Positions 57,801 to 64,000 of a stretch of 64,000 bases of DNA are shown here, in pieces. Numbering within the stretch: position 1 is the first letter of the stretch; each line of letters begins with the position of its first letter. The DNA is taken from the NCBI GenBank assembly GCA_047967505.1, contig CM106540.1; one strand, 5' to 3'. This DNA comes from Dipteris shenzhenensis (taxonomy: Eukaryota; Polypodiophyta; Polypodiopsida; Gleicheniales). The notes beneath the pieces were generated by a model, which did no database searches, was not told the DNA's origin, and was given only the letters and a program-made list of their open reading frames with translations. The position numbers and the translations under genes are program-made.

Positions 57801-58760
57801 ACCTAGGTTGAGGCATAAAAAAAGTGTTGTGCCCATCGGATATCCTTTGCATGGTCGATCGAGCATTAAATATACTATTTTTGCTCTAGTGTCATGCACA
57901 TCCGTAAAAAAACACGCTGCTAGGTATGTTATCTGATCAAGCACTTATGGGATGGGCGTGCCACTTTGCATGTAAGTCAATTCCACCTAGTTGAAGGTAT
58001 GTGCAACGTATTGTGCCCATCAGATATGCTTTGCATTGTCGAACAAGCATTAAACACTGTTTTGGCCTTAGTGTCATGGACAACCATCAGAAAACGCGAT
58101 CCTAGATGTGTTATTTGACTAAGTACTTATGGGATGGGCACGCCACTTTGCATGTAAGTCAATAATATCTAGGTTGAGATTTGTGCGAAGTATTGTGATG
58201 ATCGCATATGCGTTGCATTGTCAATTAAGCATAAATCAGTGTTTTTGCCTTAGTGTCATGGACAACAACCAATAAAAAACATGGTCCTAGGTGTGATATT
58301 CTAAAAAGTACTTATTGAATGGGCATTCCACTTTGCATGGAATATCATACCACCGCTTTTGAGGCACGTGCAAAGTATTGTGCCCATCGGATATGCTTTA
58401 CATGGTAGATTGAGTATTAAATACCGTTTTTGGCCTTGGTGTCATGTACAACCGTCAAAAAACAAGATCGTAGGCATATTTTTCAAACAAGTACTTATCG
58501 GATGGGGATGCCACTTTGCACACAAGTCAATACTGCCTAGGTTGAGGAACGTGCAAAGTCTTGTGTCCATTGGATATGCTTTGCATAGTCGATCTCACAT
58601 TATACACCATTTTGTTCCTAGTGTTATGCACAATTGTCATAAAATACGTTTGGAGGTGTGTTATCCGAACAACTACTTATGGGATGGGTGCACCACTTTG
58701 TATGCAAGTCAATACGACCTAGGTTGAGGCGTGTACAAAGTTTTGTGCCCATCGGAGAAA
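54894..58760. repeat. Satellite array, about 180-bp monomer, three-monomer higher-order repeat
   Basis: Three monomer types alternate: A (GTTATCTGACCAAGTACTTA), B (GTTATCCGATCAAGCACTTA) and C (GTTATTCAAACAAGTACTTA). Type A starts at 54964, 55505, 56051, 56595, 57143 and 57744, so the composite period is 541-548 bases, with one 601 step containing a partial duplication near 57240-57300. Four more diverged monomers follow from about 58070. Frames across it are shadows. Confidence 0.92.
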
Positions 58761-58984
58761 TGTAGATGTGATGATATTAAAAAATTCTCGGTATGTGTAT
58801 ATGTGTGTGTGTGTGGCAAACAATTTTGATACAACAAAGTAAACACCTAGTGCACAAATTATGCACTTCATACCTTGAGTAATAAGCTTGTTGATGAGGA
58901 TAAATATGCCCTTGAATAAAAGCACAGTTGTTGTATGACCACAATAGGATCGCTTTGACACCTGTGATTTTGCCCACATGTAAG

Positions 58985-59270
58985 TTTGCAAATAGTATAA
59001 AAAATCATATAATAATATATTAATAGTTTGCAAATGTGTATAGCAAGTGAGTAATGGGAAGTGGAAGTGGGAGTGAGGAGGGAGGAGTGGAATGGGAGAG
59101 GGAAAGAGGGAGGAGTGGAATGGGAGAGGGAAATAATAGGGGTGTATGATAATAAGTATAAAAAATAGTATAATAATATATTAATAGTTTTCAAATGGCA
59201 AGTGAGTAATGGGAAGTGGAAGTGAGAGTGGGGAGGGAAGAATGGAATGGGAGAGGGGAAGGTAATAGGG
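58985..59270. repeat. Tandem duplication at start of the purine-rich tract
   Basis: The segment with ATAATATATTAATAGTTTGC...AAGTGAGTAATGGGAAGTGG occurs at about 59010 and again at about 59175. Confidence 0.75.
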
Positions 59271-61430
59271 GAGTAGGATAATAAGGGAGTGAAATGAGTG
59301 AGGGGAGTTAATAGGGGATGAAAAAGAGGAGGGTGAGATGGGGAAATATGGGATTTTGGGAAATGGGAGGAGTATGGGACGTGGTGGAAATGTGGGATGG
59401 GAGTGGTGGCAATGGCGGAGAAAGAAGAAATGGATGGGGGGAGGGCGAATGGAAGATTGGGATGAGGGATGGGGGTCCAATGGGAGAGGGGGAGTAATGG
59501 GAGCCAATGGGAGAGGGGATAAATGAAAAGCCAATAGGAGAGAGGGGAGGAATGGAAAGCCAATAGGAGAGGAGGAGGAAAACCTAATTTTTCTTATATA
59601 TAGTCTTCCTTCTTCATTCATTCTCCCCTCATTTCATTCATTGAAGCAAGAAAGCAAGGACGATCAAGAAAGCAAGGAAGGAAAGCAAGAAAGCAAGAAA
59701 GAGCAAATTTTTTTGATTAATTCTTCATCTAGATTTTTTTTTAAAAATTTGAAGAGAGAGGAACTAGAGAGAGAAAGGTTCCTGCCAGGAGGGGAGGAGA
59801 AGGAGAGGATTAAAAAATTTTGAAGAGAGAGGAACTAGAGAGAGAAAGGTTCCTCCTAGGAGGGGAGGAGAAGGAGAGGATGGAGGGGCGGGAGGGAAGG
59901 GAGGAGGAGGGGAGGGAGAGGCAGGGGCGCGGGGTCGAGAGGGGGAGGGGGGAAAGGGGGCGGGGGGGGAAGGGACGGGGCTGGGGCATCCTCCCTTGGA
60001 GGGGGGGAAGGGGGAGGGGAAGGGGAAGGGGGGGCGAAAAGGGGGGGGGCTGGTAGCCGCGGCCGCCAGCAGGGGGAAGGGTGGGTGGGGGTGAAGGGGG
60101 GGGGGGGGAAGGGGGGGGAGGGTGGAGGGCAGGGGAAGGGGGAAGGGGGGGCTGGCGGCCACGGCCGCCAGCAGGGGAAGGGGGGGGTGGGGGAAGGGGG
60201 GGAAGGGGGAGCTGGCGGCCGCGGTTGCCAGCAGGGGGAAGGAGGGGGGGAAGGGGGGGGGTTGGGAAGGGGGGGTTGGCAGCCGCGAAGGGGGGAGGGG
60301 CCTGGGAAGGGGGGGGGGGAAGGGGAGGGGGGGCTGCCGCCAACAGGGGAATGGGGGGGGAGAGGGTGGGGGTGGGGGAAGGGGGGGCTGGTAGCCACGG
60401 CCGCGAGCAGGGGAAGGAGGGGGGGAAGGGGGGGGCTAGCAGCCGCGGCCGCCAGCAGGGGGAAGGGCAGGTGGGGGTGAAGGGGGGGAGGAGGGGGGAA
60501 GGGTGGAGGGCAGGGGGAAGGGGGAAGGGGGGGAAGGGGGGGGGAGGGGGGGGAAGGGGGGGCTGGCGGCCGCGGCCGCCAGTAGAGGGAAAAGGGGGGG
60601 GAAGGGGGGGGTTGGGGGCCGCGGCCGCCAGCACGGGGAAGGGCAGGTGGGGGGGAAGGGGGGTAGGGCGAAGGGGGGGGTGGAGGGCAGGGGGAAGGGG
60701 AAGGGGGGGAAGGGGGGGCTGGCGGCCACGGCCGCCAGCAGGGGGAAGGGGGGGGAGGGGGGGCTAGCGACCGCAACCGCCAGCAGGGGGAAGGGGGGTG
60801 GGGGGGAAGGGGGGGGGAAGGGGGGGAGGGGGGGCTGGCAGCCGCGGCCACCAGCAGGGGGGAGGGGGAGGGAAGGGGGGAAGGGGGGGGAACGGGGGGC
60901 TGGCGGCCACGGCCACCAACAGGGGGAAGGGGGGAGGGGGGGCGGGAGGGGAGGGGGGGGAAGGGGGGCGGGGGATAGCAGCCGGGGGGGGAAGGGGGGA
61001 GGGGGGAGGGGCGAAGGGCGAAGGGCGGGGGGGAAGGGGGAAGGGGGGCTGGAGGGAAGGGGGGGCAGGCGGGAGGGAGGGGGGGCGCAGAGGGGGGGAG
61101 GGGTTCTGGCAGCAGAGGGAGGGGAGGGGAGGGGAGGAGGGGAGGGCGGTGTCGAGGGAGGGAGGGAGGGAGGGAGGGGAGGGGAGGGGAGGAGGGGAGG
61201 GCGGTGTCGAGGGAGGGAGGGAGGGAGGGGAGCGGAAGGAGAGAGGGAGAGAGAGAGAGAGGGAGAGGAGAGGAGGGAGCCGAAGGAGAGAGAGAGGAGA
61301 GGAGGGAGGGGAGTGAGAGAGAGAGTGAGGGGAGGGAGAGAGAAAGAGAGAGAGAGAGTGAGGGGGGAAGGTATGGGAGAGAGAGAGAGAGTGAGGGAGA
61401 GAGAAACAAGGGAGTAGAGGGAGAGAGGTC
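59035..61430 (+). repeat. 2.4 kb purine-rich (G/A) strand-asymmetric tract
   Basis: The plus strand is almost pure G and A, apart from short interruptions (59580-59640) and the GC palindromes. G runs of 4-9 are frequent, predicting G-quadruplexes and possible R-loops. It includes a 70-base duplication (about 59748-59880) and a roughly 67-base duplication ending GGGCGGTGTCGAGGGAGG (61130-61225). Long Pro-rich or Gly-rich frames are composition artefacts. Confidence 0.9.
60047..60985. repeat. Cluster of GC palindromes in a poly-G background
   Basis: About eleven full and three partial copies of GGCGGCCGCGGCCGCC-type palindromes, usually within GCTGG...CCAGCAGGGG. Examples lie at 60049, 60151, 60211, 60387, 60435, 60562, 60611, 60718, 60763, 60834 and 60898. 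Spacing is irregular (about 45-127 bases). Many differ by changes that weaken but do not abolish pairing. Confidence 0.88.
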
Positions 61431-61439
61431 AAATTCTTA

Positions 61440-61885
61440 CAAGAGCGACAAATAAGATTTGACTTAGGAAGAGAATGAAAGGGACTTACTAGAAGAAAGT
61501 ATCAAGAAGAATGTTGAACACAAATTTGAATTCTTACAACTAAGAGTAGAACTATCACGAGCAAGAGCGACACATAAGATTCTTGCTCAAATAAGATTTG
61601 ACTTACTATCACGAGCAAGAGCGACAAATAAGATTCTTGCTCAAATAAGATTACTATCACAAGCAAGAGCGACAAATAAGATTTGACTATCACGAGCAAG
61701 AGCGAAAATAAGATTTGACTTATGAGAAGAATGAAAGGGACTTGACAAATAAGATTTGACTTATGAGAAGAATGAAAGGGACTTACGAGAAGAAAGTATC
61801 AAGAAGAATATTGAACACAAATTTGAATTCAAAAGGAACGTACGAGAAGAAAGTATGAGAAGAATGTTGAACACAAAGTTGAAAA
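61440..61885. repeat. Short imperfect tandem repeats
   Basis: Words such as GAGCGACAAATAAGATTTGA and GAAGAAAGTATCAAGAAGAA recur three to five times. No gene. Confidence 0.75.
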
Positions 61886-62039
61886 CAAATTTATAATGAA
61901 TTCAAATTTCCCTCTCTTTTTTGAAAATTCAAATTTATGCGTAGGAGGAGTGGGCTAGTTTTTCTTATATATACTCTTCTTTCCATGACATCTTTGACAA
62001 GAGAGACAAAGATGACATCTTCTAGGCTGAGCTAATGAA

Positions 62040-62348
62040 AGGTGTTTTTTAACACCATATGGCTTTGAGTTATATGATCTACTTCTTGTACAAATGTGTC
62101 ATGCTTTTTTTTAAATGTACTGTAGTTTTTTTTCTAATTTGATTTTTTAAAATCTTACTTTTTGTCTCTTTTAACAACATGAAGTCCTCTTTTTTTAATG
62201 TACTCTAGTTTTAATAACATGTCATGTCATTTTTTCTAATTTGCTTTTTTAAAATACTTTTTGACTCAAAGTTTTGTTTTATAAGAGCCCCTTTTTTTGA
62301 AATGCTTTATCCAAAATTATCTCACAAAACGAATTTGGACAGTGCACT
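62040..62348. other. AT-rich right end of the TIR block
   Basis: Imperfect duplicate of TTTTTTTCTAATTTGATTTT (62128 and about 62232), a small AGGTGTTTTTTAACACC hairpin near 62040, and a near-palindrome TTTGGACAGTGCACTAGTCC just inside the right TIR. No gene seen. Confidence 0.55.
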
Positions 62349-62374
62349 AGTCCAAAATTAATGAAATAGGTGTT
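62349..62374 (-). repeat. Right 26-bp TIR
   Basis: Exact inverse of 49005-49030. Confidence 0.9.
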
Positions 62375-62994
62375 CTATGCTATTGGATTGGTAAGTCAGT
62401 TTATGCAGGCTCCAAGGAAACTGCATTTGGATGTGGCTAGATGCATACTCAGGTATGTGAAGTCCACATTGCAGTATGGACTATTTTATGAGACTGGGGT
62501 TCAAATACAGTTGCATGGATACATTAATGCTGATTGGGCTGGTAGTATTTCTGATAGACAATCTACCAGTGGATATGTGTTCTCTTTTGGGAGTGCTGCA
62601 GTCACTTGGAGCAGCAAGAAGCAGCCTACAGTTGCCTTGTTGAGACAGAGGTTGAGTACAAGGGTGCAGCAATGGCTGCATGTGAGGTAGCTTGGTTGCA
62701 TAAGCTACTTTATGATATGCATCAGTCTTTAGATGGACCAGTTGTCATTTATTGTGACAACATGAGTAGTATACACTTGGCAAATAACCCAATCTATCAT
62801 GCCAGAACAAAGCACATTGAGGTGCATTATCACTATATGCAGGATAAGGTTTTACTAGGTCTTATTGATCTAGTTTATGTCAACACAGAGAATTAGGTAG
62901 TTGACATATTCACGAAGGCATTGGGCACAGAGAAGCTGCGCAAGTTCAAAGACCTGCTTGGTGTGCAGGAATTGGGATTGAGCTCGAGGGGGAG
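62375..62994 (+). pseudogene. Copia A RT end and RNase H
   Basis: Continues from 49004: YAIGLVSQFMQAPRKLHLDV, CILRYVKSTLQYGLFYETGV, then RNase H with INADWAGS (Asn where copy B has Asp, changing a catalytic residue), SSKKQPTVAL, a frameshift near 62640, EVEYKGAAMAACEVAWLHKL and CDNMSSIHLANNP. TAG at 62894 precedes VDIFTKALGTEKLRKFKDLL. The purine tract GAGGGGGAG (62986-62994) ends it. Confidence 0.88.
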
Positions 62995-63323
62995 TGTTCA
63001 GATATCGAGCTCCACACTCGTGATATGCCAGGGTGACAGTTGTGCATTTATGTCACTGACTTATTAGCTGCAGATGCAGTTGGATGACAGCTATCCTTAT
63101 GTCGTCTAGTTTGTGGCTCAGTTAGTATGCCACCTTAGTTAGCTGAGTTTGGTTTGAGACCCACATATAGGGTTCTTCTATTTCTTTGTACTAGAGTTCT
63201 TTTGGCTTTCACAACTAAGAAGAGGAAAACTATTTTCAGCCTCCACCTTTGTGTGTATTCCCCCATTGTGTATGTGAGAAAGTTGCAAGTGAGACTCCTT
63301 CCTTCTCTCCCACTATCTTCACA
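62995..63323 (+). repeat. Copia A 3' LTR
   Basis: Starts TGTTCAGATATCGAGCTCCA and ends CTATCTTCACA. About 26 bases present in the other LTRs (around GGTACACC...AATAGC) are deleted. ATTGG follows, as at 43780-43784. Confidence 0.88.
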
Positions 63324-63409
63324 ATTGGGACCCCCCTCTACTTGGCATTATTTATGGACCACTTGTGTAGCCCTATTATTCATTGCAAAATATCAAATCT
63401 AATCATGTA

Positions 63410-63760
63410 ATAAGAAAGATCATAAAATTTGAAGTAATTTTCCTTTTTGGACTACCTCAATCCGAGTTATGCATCAAAACTTATGACCCTTTGAAGTTTT
63501 TTCTCTCTATAGGTGCCCCCCCAAAAAAAAGGCCACGTGGCACAAATTAGACACGTGTATAATTTGATGCAATGTGGCACTTCGGCGACTGAAATGGCAC
63601 GTGGCCCCTTTCTTTTATTTCTTTTATTTTGGGCACTCCACCTATCCAGAGCCAGAACTTCGAAGGGTCATAACTTTTGATGCATAACTCAGATTGAGGC
63701 GGTCCAAAAAGGAAAGTTACTCAAATTTTCAATATATTTCTCATTGCATGCTCAGATTTG
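63410..63760. repeat. Foldback-like inverted repeat
   Basis: The left arm about 63424-63500 (CCTTTTTGGACTACCTCAAT...GAGTTATGCATCAAAAC) is the inverse of the right arm 63655-63732 with about 85-90 percent match. The loop of roughly 155 bases contains two CACGTGG sites (G-box-like). No TSD was established. Confidence 0.7.
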
Positions 63761-63841
63761 AGATTTTGCAACATATTAAATGTCTATTTCAAGGTACAAA
63801 GTTTTAGACGCATGTATGGGAATGATGATGCAAGATTATTT

Positions 63842-64000
63842 AAATGTGTGTGCACGCGCGCGTGTGTGTGTGTGTCTGTGTACATGCACACACATTCTCT
63901 CTCTCTCTCTCTCCCAACTACCCTTCAACTCCCTTTTTCTCCCTTCTCACTCTTTCTCTCTTGACATCTTCCTTCTTACCATCCTCTCTCTCTCTCTCTC
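63842..64000. repeat. TG/CT microsatellites to window end
   Basis: (TG)n with CGCGCG at 63846-63877, CA run, then (CT)n at 63896-63913 and again from 63983 to the end. Confidence 0.9.

Larger units (their letters stand above)
49005..62374. mobile_element. 13.37 kb block bounded by perfect 26-bp TIRs
   Basis: The left end AACACCTATTTCATTAATTT (49005 onward) and the right end (62349-62374) are perfect inverse copies over 26 bases. Each end repeats a TTTGGAC-type word just inside. The block splits copia A: RT reads up to 49004 and resumes at 62375 with YAIGLVSQFMQAPRK. CTAT flanks both ends (49001-49004 and 62375-62378). Contents: inverted copia B, an unrecognised spliced coding fragment, a higher-order satellite and a purine-rich tract. 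No transposase was recognised. Superfamily unassigned. Confidence 0.8.
43785..63323 (+). mobile_element. Ty1/copia element A (three same-sense LTRs), split by a 13.37 kb block
   Basis: The outer LTRs (43785-44137 and 62995-63323) are flanked by the same five bases ATTGG (43780-43784 and 63324-63328), which marks them as one insertion. A third LTR copy (44478-44830) lies inside, followed by leader, gag and pol. Pol is interrupted within the RT at 49004 and resumes at 62375. The primer site is tRNA-Met type. Stops and shifts are spread through gag and pol. A second related copy lies inverted inside the inserted block. Confidence 0.8.

Noticed and set aside
54894-58760. Regularly spaced repeats as a CRISPR array, and the repeated small frames as genes
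   Set aside because: Whole monomers of about 180 bases repeat without unique spacers, and the genome is a plant; the frames recur only because the satellite repeats.
59856-61409. Very long Pro-rich minus-strand frame and Gly-rich plus-strand frames
   Set aside because: They arise from the nearly pure G/A composition; overlapping frames are all open and no domain is present.

Overview
This is a repeat-dominated stretch of a large land-plant nuclear genome. Supporting signs are Ty1/copia elements primed by initiator tRNA-Met, gag-only LTR elements, a LINE, a CACTA (TNP2) element, hAT-like MITEs, very long CT/AG microsatellites and one spliced plant-type coiled-coil gene. Nothing bacterial, organellar or CRISPR-like was seen. 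A fern- or lycophyte-like genome is my guess from the general style of the repeats; the sequence alone does not prove it.

Layout. 1-4505: a minus-strand LTR element with an open RNase H frame beside decayed gag and pol ends. 4.5-9.3 kb: old, mostly unrecognisable DNA with a gag zinc-knuckle remnant. 9.3-11.6 kb: a duplicated CT-microsatellite segment, one copy carrying a MITE, then a copia RT/RNase H remnant. 12.6-15 kb: decayed coding sequence including a protein-kinase-like fragment. 15.6-18.5 kb: MITEs and tandem arrays. 19.2-20.7 kb: the only convincing host gene, two exons, coiled coil. 21.5-28.2 kb: a minus-strand LINE interrupted by a 4.6 kb CACTA element and a MITE. 28.2-37.4 kb: a 9.2 kb gag-only LTR element with two DNA insertions. 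37.9-40.7 kb: a 2.8 kb non-autonomous LTR element with perfect 5-bp TSDs. 41.2-42.4 kb: a second LINE piece and two MITEs. 42.4-43.6 kb: a microsatellite cluster. 43.8-63.3 kb: a copia element with three same-sense LTRs, split by a 13.37 kb block with 26-bp terminal inverted repeats. That block holds a second, inverted copia copy, an unrecognised spliced coding fragment, a roughly 180-bp satellite in a three-monomer higher-order pattern, and a purine/G-rich tract studded with GC palindromes.

Nesting order can be read directly. Copia A is the oldest layer on the right, the TIR block landed inside its reverse transcriptase, and copia B lies inside that block. In the middle, CACTA, MITE and LTR elements all landed in one LINE. 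Five MITEs have matching 8-bp target duplications, two LTR insertions have 5-bp ones, and the CACTA has a 3-bp one. The most unusual structure is the 13.37 kb TIR block. All coordinates and comparisons were made by eye, so edges of degraded features are approximate.
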